Origin: Bacillota bacterium
GTDB lineage: Bacteria; Bacillota; Clostridia; Oscillospirales; Ruminococcaceae
Assembly (NCBI GenBank): GCA_023395695.1
Contig: JAEWYJ010000180.1
Span: 1-7,016, forward strand
Direction of reading: 5' to 3'
DNA length: 7,016 nucleotides
How positions within the stretch are numbered: the stretch's first letter is position 1; each line of letters opens with the position of its first letter. A program made the translations under genes and the position numbers. Positions 1 through 5,489 of this stretch are shown here, piece after piece. The notes below the pieces were generated by a model. That model saw nothing but the letters and a program-made list of their open reading frames with translations. It was not told the DNA's origin and did not search any database.

Positions 1-218
1 CGCACATTGGCCCAGATAAGGTAACCGAGAAAAACATAAGCCGGCAGCATAAAAACCGGGAGTACTCCCAGGTAGGAGCCCGCCGCGCAAACGGCTGCGA
101 CAATGGCCGCCAACGCAAAAATGCGAAAGCCAATGCGGTGCCGCGTAACGGCGGCAAAGTAAACCGCCGTGCGGTAGTTCGCAATAGAAGGGGCGTAGGT
201 AAAGACGAGGTCGTTCAT
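1..218 (-). CDS. Small membrane protein, partial (C-terminus beyond window), possibly YcxB-like
   Basis: Reading leftwards from the ATG at 218 gives 72 open codons with no stop before the window edge, so only the N-terminus is present. It begins MNDLVFTYAPSIANYRTAVY, a polar segment of about 30 residues. Two hydrophobic stretches follow, at about residues 32-48 and 50-71, likely two membrane-spanning helices joined by a very short turn. The start is supported by AAAAGGAG at 227-234, 8 bases upstream of the ATG. A short soluble lead followed by a paired-helix hairpin resembles YcxB-like proteins of Bacillota, but no signature residue proves this and I assign no function. The gene lies 67 bases downstream of yifB on the same strand and may share its transcript. 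I am confident it is a real gene and unsure of its family. Confidence 0.7.
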   Translation of the reverse strand, partial: MNDLVFTYAPSIANYRTAVYFAAVTRHRIGFRIFALAAIVAAVCAAGSYLGVLPVFMLPAYVFLGYLIWANV

Positions 219-226
219 AATTAAGG

Positions 227-234
227 CTCCTTTT
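227..234 (-). promoter_or_regulatory. Ribosome binding site of the left-edge membrane protein
   Basis: On the minus strand AAAAGGAG lies 8 bases before the ATG at 218. It is the main evidence that this truncated frame is translated. Confidence 0.75.
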
Positions 235-248
235 ATTTGCTTTTGCAC

Positions 249-267
249 GGATATCGCCCGGATATCC
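249..267 (-). repeat. Inverted repeat (hairpin) between yifB and the next gene
   Basis: GGATATC and GATATCC form a perfect 7-bp stem around a 5-base loop. It starts 19 bases past the yifB stop codon. No run of T follows on the minus strand, so it is a poor intrinsic terminator. It could instead protect the yifB mRNA end or partly lower expression of the membrane protein gene downstream. Confidence 0.5.
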
Positions 268-285
268 AGTTTTGGGAGTACAGCG

Positions 286-1815
286 TTAGCGGTTCCAGTA
301 TTTTCGGTCCAGCGTGCGGTACTGAATCGCTTCTGAGACGTGGCTGCTGCCGATGGTGTCGCAGCCGTCCAGGTCCGCAATGGTGCGCGAGACCTTTAAA
401 ATGCGGTCATACCCGCGGGCCGAGAGGCCTAGCCGCTCAAACGCGATCTTTAAAAGCTGCCCGGCGTCGGGCGTCAGCGGGCAGAACTCCTCCAGCAGGG
501 CGCGCGGAATGGCGCAGTTCGAGGTGATGCCCCGGCCTTCAAAGCGTGCCAGCTGGCGGCGTCTGGCGTCAAACACGCGCTGCCGCAGCACGGCGGAGCC
601 TTCTCCCGGCGCTTTGCCGGTCAGGCTTTCGTAATCAATGGCGGGCACCTCAAGATGAATGTCGATGCGGTCTAAAAGCGGCCCGCTGATCTTGCCGAGA
701 TAGCGGCTGATGGCGGCCGGGCTGCAATTGCACGGCTTGGCAGGATGTCCGTAAAAGCCGCAGGGACAAGGATTCATCGCGGCCACCAGCATAAACCGGC
801 TGGGGTAGGTCACGCGGGCGCCCACGCGGGAGATGGTTACCTCGCTGTCCTCAAGCGGCTGGCGCAGCCCCTCCATGACGGGGCGCAAGAATTCAGGCAG
901 CTCATCTAAAAACAGCACGCCGTTGTGCGAGAGTGAGACCTCGCCGGGTTTTGGCAGGCTGCCGCCGCCGGTCATGCCCGCTGCCGAGACCGAGTGATGC
1001 GGCGCGCGGAACGGTCGCTCGCGCACCAGCCCCGTGCCCCGGGGCAGTGTTCCCGCGACCGAGTGCAGCTTGGTTATGGCCACCTGCTCATCATAGGTCA
1101 TGTCGGGCAGAATGGAGGGCAGCCGCCGCGCCAGCATGCTTTTGCCCGAGCCGGGCGGCCCGATGAGCAGCAGATTATGCAGCCCGGCCGCTGCGACGGT
1201 CAGCGCGCGCTTGGCCTCATATTGCCCGCGCACCTCGGCATAATCGGGAATGAGCCCAGACAACGGCTGAGCCGGGCAATCCAGCGCCGTGCAGAGCGGG
1301 AGCCGCGTCTCGCCGCGCAGATGCGCCAAAACTTCTGTGACGTCTTTGGCGGCGTAAACCGCAATGTCCTGTGCGATGGCGCCTTCAGGGGCATTTTCGA
1401 ACGGAATAATCACCTGACGCAGCCCAAGCGCTTTGGCGCTCAGGATCATCGGCAGCACACCGGTCAGCGGCCGGAGCGCGCCCCCCAGCGAAAGTTCGCC
1501 AAGAAAGCCGATGCCGTCCAGCCCGGCTTCCAGTATCCCGGAGGCTTTAAGCAGCGCCAGACAAATGGCAAGATCGTAGGCGGTGCCGCTTTTTTTCGTA
1601 TCTGCGGGCGCCAGATTGAGAACAATGCGCGCGGTAGGGAACTGCATGCCCGCGTTTTTGATCGCGGAACGCACCCTGTCGCGGGCCTCCTTGACTGCTG
1701 CGTCGGGCAGGCCAACCACTTCAAAGGCCGGCAGCCCGCGTGAGAGGTCGGCCTCTACCGTGACCAGATAGGCGTCAATGCCGTTTAATCCAAAGCTGTG
1801 TGCCCTTGCAAGCAT
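286..1815 (-). CDS. yifB: YifB/ComM family Mg-chelatase-like AAA+ ATPase
   Basis: This is a 509-residue cytoplasmic AAA+ ATPase, normal length for the YifB/ComM family. Domain order is typical: an N-terminal ChlI-type domain of Lon-S5 fold (about 13-132), the magnesium-chelatase-type AAA+ core (about 180-385) and a C-terminal lid domain (about 395-490). Visible motifs are Walker A GPPGSGKS (219-226), Walker B VLFLDE (300-305), a cysteine cluster NPCPCG with C350, C352, C362 and C364 that may bind metal, LLDRID carrying a conserved arginine (R383), and LSARGYDRILKVSRTIADL near the end. In Gram-negative bacteria ComM is a branch-migration helicase used when transforming DNA is integrated; the role in Clostridia is less clear. 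An ATG 8 codons upstream (1839) is in frame, but the start at 1815 is preferred: it has AAAGGGGA 7 bases upstream, it gives the usual N-terminus MLARAHSFGLNGIDAYLV, and the upstream ATG lies almost on the predicted transcription start. Confidence 0.96.
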   Translation of the reverse strand: MLARAHSFGLNGIDAYLVTVEADLSRGLPAFEVVGLPDAAVKEARDRVRSAIKNAGMQFPTARIVLNLAPADTKKSGTAYDLAICLALLKASGILEAGLDGIGFLGELSLGGALRPLTGVLPMILSAKALGLRQVIIPFENAPEGAIAQDIAVYAAKDVTEVLAHLRGETRLPLCTALDCPAQPLSGLIPDYAEVRGQYEAKRALTVAAAGLHNLLLIGPPGSGKSMLARRLPSILPDMTYDEQVAITKLHSVAGTLPRGTGLVRERPFRAPHHSVSAAGMTGGGSLPKPGEVSLSHNGVLFLDELPEFLRPVMEGLRQPLEDSEVTISRVGARVTYPSRFMLVAAMNPCPCGFYGHPAKPCNCSPAAISRYLGKISGPLLDRIDIHLEVPAIDYESLTGKAPGEGSAVLRQRVFDARRRQLARFEGRGITSNCAIPRALLEEFCPLTPDAGQLLKIAFERLGLSARGYDRILKVSRTIADLDGCDTIGSSHVSEAIQYRTLDRKYWNR

Positions 1816-1822
1816 TTCGTCG

Positions 1823-1830
1823 TCCCCTTT
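1823..1830 (-). promoter_or_regulatory. Ribosome binding site deciding the yifB start
   Basis: AAAGGGGA on the minus strand sits 7 bases before the ATG at 1815. The alternative in-frame ATG at 1839 lies upstream of this site, so the site would then be inside the coding region. Confidence 0.75.
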
Positions 1831-1847
1831 CGGCAACATGTGCTTTA

Positions 1848-1876
1848 ATTATAGCGTTGTTTATCTGAAATTACAA
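1848..1876 (-). promoter_or_regulatory. Sigma-A type promoter for yifB
   Basis: On the minus strand a -35 box TTGTAA (1876-1871) is separated by 17 bases from a perfect -10 TATAAT (1853-1848). Transcription should start near 1841, giving a leader of about 26 bases to the preferred ATG at 1815. Confidence 0.75.
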
Positions 1877-1916
1877 CGCCGAAAGCTGTTTTGCAGACGA
1901 TACGCTTTAATCGGCA

Positions 1917-1946
1917 TTGACAAAGCCGGGCCGAACACATTATTAT
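1917..1946 (+). promoter_or_regulatory. Sigma-A type promoter for the dehydrogenase-phosphomutase operon
   Basis: A perfect -35 TTGACA (1917-1922) and a -10 TATTAT (1941-1946) are separated by 18 bases. The expected start is near 1952, leaving a leader of about 155 bases before the first gene. The -35 boxes of the two divergent promoters are about 40 bases apart, so a regulator bound between them could affect both. Confidence 0.75.
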
Positions 1947-1947
1947 T

Positions 1948-1957
1948 ACGTTAACGT
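1948..1957. promoter_or_regulatory. Perfect 10-bp palindrome at the predicted transcription start, possible operator
   Basis: ACGTTAACGT lies one base downstream of the -10 box and covers the predicted start of transcription, a position where a dimeric repressor could block initiation. I recognise no specific regulator. It does not look like the Rex consensus often found near fermentation genes. Confidence 0.3.
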
Positions 1958-1971
1958 CTCAAGCGGCGCTT

Positions 1972-2071
1972 GTCGGATCGGGCTTGCTGGCTCACCGACG
2001 GAGAGGCTGAGCAAAAACCGACGCACTTTTGGAACCTTTTTTTGCTGTATCTGCGCTGCCAGTCGGCAGCG
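1972..2071 (+). promoter_or_regulatory. Structured 5' leader of the dehydrogenase operon
   Basis: Within the predicted leader three stems can be drawn. GTCGG (1972-1976) pairs with CCGAC (1995-1999). AGCAAAAA (2010-2017) pairs with TTTTTGCT (2039-2046). CGCTGCC (2054-2060) pairs with GGCAGCG (2065-2071) around the 4-base loop AGTC. The last is the strongest and ends 22 bases before the ribosome site GGGGAG (2094-2099). I match it to no known riboswitch class. It may be a cis-acting RNA element or just structured leader RNA. Confidence 0.35.
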
Positions 2072-2107
2072 TTCGGTTTGTAATCTGAATTTTGGGGAGT
2101 TGGGTCT

Positions 2108-3097
2108 ATGCATAGCAATAAGCTGGTCGTGGTGGGGGCCGGACATGTCGGCTCGTACGTTTTGGCCGACGCGATGAAAACCGGCCTGTTTGCCGGAATC
2201 GGCGTTATAGATATTCTGGAAAATGTCGCCCGCGGCGAAGCGCTGGATCAGGCGCAGGCAACGGCGCTGACCTACATGAACCATGTGGATGTCACAAGCG
2301 GCGGCTACGAGCAGTGTGCCGACGCCGACGTGATTATCGTGGCCGCGGGGCCGAGCGTTATCCCCAATCCATCCGATCCGAAGGCGGAGCCGGACCGCAC
2401 GCTGCTGACCGCCACAAACTGTGCGGTTATCCGCGAGGTGATGGCGGGTATCACGCAATACACCCGGGAGGCCGTTATCATCCTCATTACCAATCCGCTG
2501 GATACGATGGTTTACATCGCCGAAAACGAATTCGGCTATCCGGCGGGGCGGGTGTTTGGCACCGGCACCATGCTGGATTCCGCGCGGCTGCGCCGGCTGG
2601 TGGCCGACGCCTATGGCATCGACCCCAAGTCGGTGACAGGCTACATGATGGGCGAGCACGGTGGCACGGCTTTTCCTGTTTTAAGCCACCTTAATGTCGG
2701 GGGTATTGCGTTTGACGCACTGGATCGGTACTTTGAAGCCAAAATGCAGCTCGAAGACCCCGGGCAGGTCAAGACGCTGGTTGTCAGCGCCGCTTATAAC
2801 GTGCTTAATAACAAGGGCTGGACCAATGCAGGCGTCGCGCAGTCGGCTGTTACGCTGGCAAAGGCCGTTTTACTCAACGAACGGAGCGTTTATCCGGTCT
2901 GTACCACGCTGCGCGGGGAGTATGGGCATGACGGCGACGTCGCGCTGAGTATGCCCTGCGTTATTGGGCGCGAGGGCGTCTTAAAGCGGCTGCCTGTTGC
3001 GCTCAACGCGTGGGAGACTGAGCGGTTCAACGCTTCTGTTGCGTTTATTCAGGCGACGATGCGCGACGCCAAAACCGGCCCCGGCTTTACAAAATAA
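2108..3097 (+). CDS. L-lactate/2-hydroxyacid dehydrogenase (LDH/MDH family) with enlarged specificity loop
   Basis: This 329-residue cytoplasmic NAD-dependent enzyme belongs to the lactate/malate dehydrogenase superfamily and is of usual length. It shows the Rossmann glycine motif GAGHVG (10-15), an NAD-ribose-binding acid D35, ITNP (127-130), GTGTMLDSAR (151-160) and GEHG (182-185). By alignment in the head the catalytic set is kept: R97, D157, R160 and H184, equivalent to LDH R109, D168, R171 and H195. The segment between AAG (79-81) and R97 is about seven residues longer than in classical L-LDH and is rich in proline, with no clear match to the LDH Gln or MDH Arg that selects the substrate. 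The true substrate could therefore be lactate, malate or a branched 2-hydroxy acid (L-2-hydroxyisocaproate type). I give no gene symbol for that reason. The start has GGGGAG 8 bases upstream. It is the first gene of a probable operon with the phosphomutase. Confidence 0.93.
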   Translation: MHSNKLVVVGAGHVGSYVLADAMKTGLFAGIGVIDILENVARGEALDQAQATALTYMNHVDVTSGGYEQCADADVIIVAAGPSVIPNPSDPKAEPDRTLLTATNCAVIREVMAGITQYTREAVIILITNPLDTMVYIAENEFGYPAGRVFGTGTMLDSARLRRLVADAYGIDPKSVTGYMMGEHGGTAFPVLSHLNVGGIAFDALDRYFEAKMQLEDPGQVKTLVVSAAYNVLNNKGWTNAGVAQSAVTLAKAVLLNERSVYPVCTTLRGEYGHDGDVALSMPCVIGREGVLKRLPVALNAWETERFNASVAFIQATMRDAKTGPGFTK

Positions 3098-3116
3098 AAC
3101 GGCCTGCCGGGCCGTT
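3098..3116 (+). repeat. Inverted repeat in the dehydrogenase-phosphomutase spacer
   Basis: AACGGCC and GGCCGTT form a perfect 7-bp GC-rich stem around TGCCG, starting directly after the dehydrogenase stop codon. The downstream bases GACATACTTATTTA contain no real T-run, so it is at most a weak terminator. An mRNA-stabilising or processing hairpin between two co-transcribed genes is more likely. Confidence 0.55.
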
Positions 3117-3133
3117 GACATACTTATTTAGAC

Positions 3134-3140
3134 AAGGGGG
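3134..3140 (+). promoter_or_regulatory. Ribosome binding site deciding the phosphomutase start
   Basis: AAGGGGG is 7 bases before the ATG at 3148. The frame is open upstream to a TTG at 3115, but that codon lies inside the intercistronic hairpin and has no ribosome site of its own. Confidence 0.8.
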
Positions 3141-3147
3141 ATCAGAC

Positions 3148-4857
3148 ATGGATGCATTTGAAAAATATCGGCAATGGAAAAACACCCCGCTGGAGGACGA
3201 CGACCTGACGGAGGAGCTTGCACGCCTCGAGGGCGACCAAACGGGAATTTACGAGCGGTTTTATACCGATCTGACCTTTGGCACGGCGGGCCTGCGCGGC
3301 AAGCTGGGCGCCGGCACCAACAACATGAATATTTACACAGTGCGCCGGGCGACGCAGGGCATCTGCAGCTGGCTGCGCCGGCAAAAGCAGGGCGGCTCGG
3401 CGGCCATTGCCTACGACAGCCGGAATAAATCCAAGCTGTTTGCCGAGGCCACGGCCTGTGTCTTTGCAGCCAACGGCGTTAAGGTTTATCTTTATTCCGA
3501 GCTTACCCCCACGCCGATGCTGTCGTGGGCCGTGCGCTACTACGGCTGCGATACCGGCGTGGTGGTCACGGCCAGCCACAACCCCGCCGAATATAACGGC
3601 TATAAGGCGTATGACGGCACAGGCTGCCAGATTACCAGCGACATGGCGGACGGCATTTTAAGCTGCATTCTGGAGACCGACCTGTTCACCGGTGTTAAAA
3701 CCATGTCCTACGACGACGCCGTCAGGGCGGGGCTGATCGTCATGGTGGATGACGACGCCATTAACGCCTATTTTGGCAAGGTGCTTGCCTGCCGCTGTTT
3801 TCCCGATGCAGTGCCCGGGTCGGGCCTTAAGCTTGTGTACACACCGCTCAACGGCGCGGGTAATCTGCCGGTTCGCCGTATTTTAAGCGAGATTGGCGTC
3901 ACCGAGCCGCTGCTTGTCAAAGAGCAGCTTCTGCCGGACGGCAATTTCCCCACCTGCCGCTATCCCAACCCGGAGTTTAAAGAAGCGCTGGCGCTGGGCT
4001 TAAAGCTGGCCGAAGACACGCAGGCCGACCTGTTGATTGCCACCGACCCCGACGCCGACCGTGTAGGCGCGGCGGTGCGCCACAACGGCGCATATGTTCA
4101 GCTGGGCGGCAACGACGTGGGCGTACTGCTTACCGAATATATCGCGCATGCCAGAACGGTTAACAGGACGATGCCCGAGCGCCCGGTGATGATTAAGTCT
4201 ATCGTTACCACCACGCTGACCGATCTGGTCGCCAACAGCTACGGCATTGAGGTGCGCGACGTTCTGACCGGCTTTAAGAATATCGGCACCGAAATTGCCA
4301 GCATTGAGGCGGCGGGCGAGCTTGACCGTTTTATCTTCGCTTACGAGGAAAGCTGCGGCTACCTGGCCGGACCCTATGTCCGCGACAAGGATGCGGTTGT
4401 CACGGCCATGCTCGTGGCCGAAATGGCCGCTTATTACAAAAAGTCAGGCAAGACGCTCATTGATGTGATGGCGGATATTTACCGGCGGTTTGGCTACTTT
4501 TGCAACCATGTGACGAATACCGTCTTTCCGGGTGCAGACGGCATGAAGCAGATGACCGCCATTATGGACGCGCTTTTTGCCGCGCCGCCTACGGCGCTGG
4601 CGGGCTACAGCGTGGCAACCTGCTGCGACTATCGCGCCGGCATTTGCGTCAGGGGCGGGCAGCCGTTTCCGACCGGGCTGCCGCAGTCTGACGTGCTGTC
4701 GCTGACGCTTGAGGATGGCAATGTGGTGGTTATTCGCCCCTCCGGCACCGAGCCGAAGCTCAAGACCTATTATATTGTCAGGGGCGACACAATGGCACAG
4801 GCGCAGGCTGTGTGCGAAGCGCTGGTAAGCGCTGTGCATAAGCTGCTCGGGTTTTAA
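3148..4857 (+). CDS. Phosphoglucomutase/phosphomannomutase (alpha-D-phosphohexomutase)
   Basis: This 569-residue cytoplasmic enzyme interconverts hexose 1- and 6-phosphates through a phosphoserine and a bisphosphate intermediate, linking glycolysis with glycogen and cell-envelope sugar synthesis. All four domains of the superfamily are visible. They carry GTAGLRG (45-51), the active-site TASHNP (141-146, phosphoserine S143), the metal-binding loop DPDADR (300-305), GFKNIG (375-380), the sugar-binding FAYEESCGYL (397-406) and the phosphate-binding RPSGTEPKLK (530-539). Length and the EESCGYL signature fit the Bacillota PgcA-type phosphoglucomutases, close relatives of PGM2-like phosphopentomutases, so some pentose activity cannot be excluded. 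The ATG at 3148 is chosen by its ribosome site. I see no promoter of its own, so it is probably transcribed from the promoter at 1917-1946. No intrinsic terminator follows. Confidence 0.95.
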   Translation: MDAFEKYRQWKNTPLEDDDLTEELARLEGDQTGIYERFYTDLTFGTAGLRGKLGAGTNNMNIYTVRRATQGICSWLRRQKQGGSAAIAYDSRNKSKLFAEATACVFAANGVKVYLYSELTPTPMLSWAVRYYGCDTGVVVTASHNPAEYNGYKAYDGTGCQITSDMADGILSCILETDLFTGVKTMSYDDAVRAGLIVMVDDDAINAYFGKVLACRCFPDAVPGSGLKLVYTPLNGAGNLPVRRILSEIGVTEPLLVKEQLLPDGNFPTCRYPNPEFKEALALGLKLAEDTQADLLIATDPDADRVGAAVRHNGAYVQLGGNDVGVLLTEYIAHARTVNRTMPERPVMIKSIVTTTLTDLVANSYGIEVRDVLTGFKNIGTEIASIEAAGELDRFIFAYEESCGYLAGPYVRDKDAVVTAMLVAEMAAYYKKSGKTLIDVMADIYRRFGYFCNHVTNTVFPGADGMKQMTAIMDALFAAPPTALAGYSVATCCDYRAGICVRGGQPFPTGLPQSDVLSLTLEDGNVVVIRPSGTEPKLKTYYIVRGDTMAQAQAVCEALVSAVHKLLGF

Positions 4858-4888
4858 AAAAATTCTGTTCAGGACTTGAAAAAATAGC

Positions 4889-4917
4889 TTGCAATTGGAC
4901 AAACGGTATGTTATTAT
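4889..4917 (+). promoter_or_regulatory. Promoter for rpmE
   Basis: A -35 like TTGCAA (4889-4894) is followed after 17 bases by TATTAT (4912-4917), which overlaps a perfect TATAAT at 4915-4920. Transcription should start near 4925, about 35 bases before the GTG start codon. No terminator separates it from the phosphomutase, so some read-through is also likely. Confidence 0.65.
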
Positions 4918-4961
4918 AATATACGCATTTGTAACAGGTTTTTTGAAAGAGGTGACAATTA

Positions 4962-5165
4962 GTGAAAGAGGGAATTCATCCTCATTACGAAGCGACGACC
5001 ATTCGTTGCGCATGTGGCGAGGTCATTGAGACCGGTTCGACCAAAAAGGATATCAGAGTGGAAATCTGCTCAAAATGTCATCCTTTCTTTACCGGCAAGC
5101 AGAAGCTGGTAGATACCGGCGGACGCGTTGACCGCTTTAACAAGCGTTTTGGCCGCGATAAGTAA
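4962..5165 (+). CDS. rpmE: Ribosomal protein bL31, zinc-binding (C+) form
   Basis: This 67-residue protein of the large ribosomal subunit contributes to the bridge with the small subunit. It has the usual length and the zinc-binding C+ pattern: C16 and C18 in CAC, C36 and C39 in [24 protein letters not shown] is the family signature. Translation starts at a GTG preceded by AAAGAGGTG (4946-4954) 7 bases upstream; no in-frame ATG competes. It has its own promoter and a strong terminator, so it looks monocistronic. C+ forms often have zinc-independent C- paralogues that replace them under zinc starvation; none is visible here. Confidence 0.97.
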   Translation: MKEGIHPHYEATTIRCACGEVIETGSTKKDIRVEICSKCHPFFTGKQKLVDTGGRVDRFNKRFGRDK

Positions 5166-5177
5166 TTTTTAGCAGAC

Positions 5178-5209
5178 AATAAGGGCGATGCGCACGCATC
5201 GCCCTTATT
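5178..5209 (+). terminator. Strong hairpin terminator of rpmE
   Basis: AATAAGGGCGATGC (5178-5191) and GCATCGCCCTTATT (5196-5209) form a perfect 14-bp stem with loop GCAC, 12 bases past the rpmE stop codon. The T residues lie mostly inside the distal arm rather than after it. The symmetry means it could stop transcription from either side. Confidence 0.8.
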
Positions 5210-5270
5210 CGATATACATCTGGTTTGCTTTTTAGTTGATTATATTTTGGCGGCATATTTTTCGTTCTGC

Positions 5271-5307
5271 GGCGTCCTTTCCGTTGTGGCGTCAGTCCTC
5301 CGGTTGC
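5271..5307. repeat. Imperfect tandem direct repeat
   Basis: Two adjacent units both start GGCGTC and end in a CCGTTGT or CCGGTTGC segment (5271-5287 and 5288-5307). The second is 3 bases longer. The similarity is partial and the origin unknown. Confidence 0.35.
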
Positions 5308-5398
5308 TTCATTCTTAAAATATGAAAATTTGCACACCAATCCATTTAACTTTTTTACGGAATATTAATATCACGGCGTATTTGCATTAATCAAAACG

Positions 5399-5457
5399 GT
5401 CGGGGCTTACCGACGCTTCGCCAAACGGAAGCGCCCACAACGCCGGGCGCGTTTTTA
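5399..5457 (+). terminator. Attenuator-like hairpin chain with terminator upstream of yigZ
   Basis: Three hairpins follow each other: GTCGG (5399-5403) with CCGAC (5410-5414); CGCTTC (5414-5419) with GAAGCG (5428-5433); and GCGCCC (5431-5436) with GGGCGC (5445-5450), followed by GTTTTTAT. The last has the form of an intrinsic terminator. Its left arm shares GCG (5431-5433) with the right arm of the second hairpin, so the two cannot fully form together. That is the arrangement of a terminator/antiterminator switch, although a plain tandem terminator of an upstream transcript explains it as well. The terminator ends about 33 bases before the yigZ start. Confidence 0.5.
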
Positions 5458-5472
5458 TAACGGAAAAGCATC

Positions 5473-5481
5473 GGGGAGGTG
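5473..5481 (+). promoter_or_regulatory. Ribosome binding site supporting the TTG start of yigZ
   Basis: GGGGAGGTG lies 8 bases before the TTG at 5490. There is no ATG in this frame until about residue 130, which would cut off the conserved domain, so the TTG is the credible start. Confidence 0.85.
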
Positions 5482-5489
5482 GAAGAAAA

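Larger units (their letters stand above)
5210..5489. other. Gene-poor 280-base stretch before yigZ
   Basis: No convincing gene lies here. A minus-strand frame of 67 codons (5340 to 5137) starts at TTG, lacks a ribosome site, runs through the terminator and ends inside rpmE antisense. The stretch contains an imperfect tandem repeat (5271-5307), complementary A/T arms at 5240-5248 and 5317-5325 that could close a stem around it, the palindrome ATATTAATAT (5362-5371), and a cluster of three hairpins (5399-5457). It may hold a small RNA or a dispersed non-coding repeat in addition to the yigZ leader. Confidence 0.45.

Noticed and set aside
994..1743. Plus-strand 249-codon frame
   Set aside because: Antisense to yifB, composition like a reverse-frame shadow, no ribosome site and no recognisable domain.
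1946..2659. Long minus-strand frame antisense to the dehydrogenase
   Set aside because: Shadow of a GC-rich gene. The plus strand encodes a clear enzyme with intact motifs, and the frame runs through its promoter.
3115..3120. TTGACA as a promoter for the phosphomutase
   Set aside because: There is no -10 like sequence 16-19 bases downstream; that region is the ribosome site. The hexamer also overlaps the hairpin arm.
4444..5013. Minus-strand 189-codon frame
   Set aside because: Antisense to the phosphomutase end and the rpmE promoter; no motif or ribosome site.
5137..5340. Minus-strand 67-codon frame rich in Arg and Lys
   Set aside because: It starts with TTG without a ribosome site, crosses the rpmE terminator and ends antisense to rpmE.
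5397..5460. Known riboswitch (ZTP, fluoride, guanidine or preQ1 type) before yigZ
   Set aside because: Some short strings looked similar, but I could not match the conserved core of any of these classes, so only a generic attenuator-like call is made.
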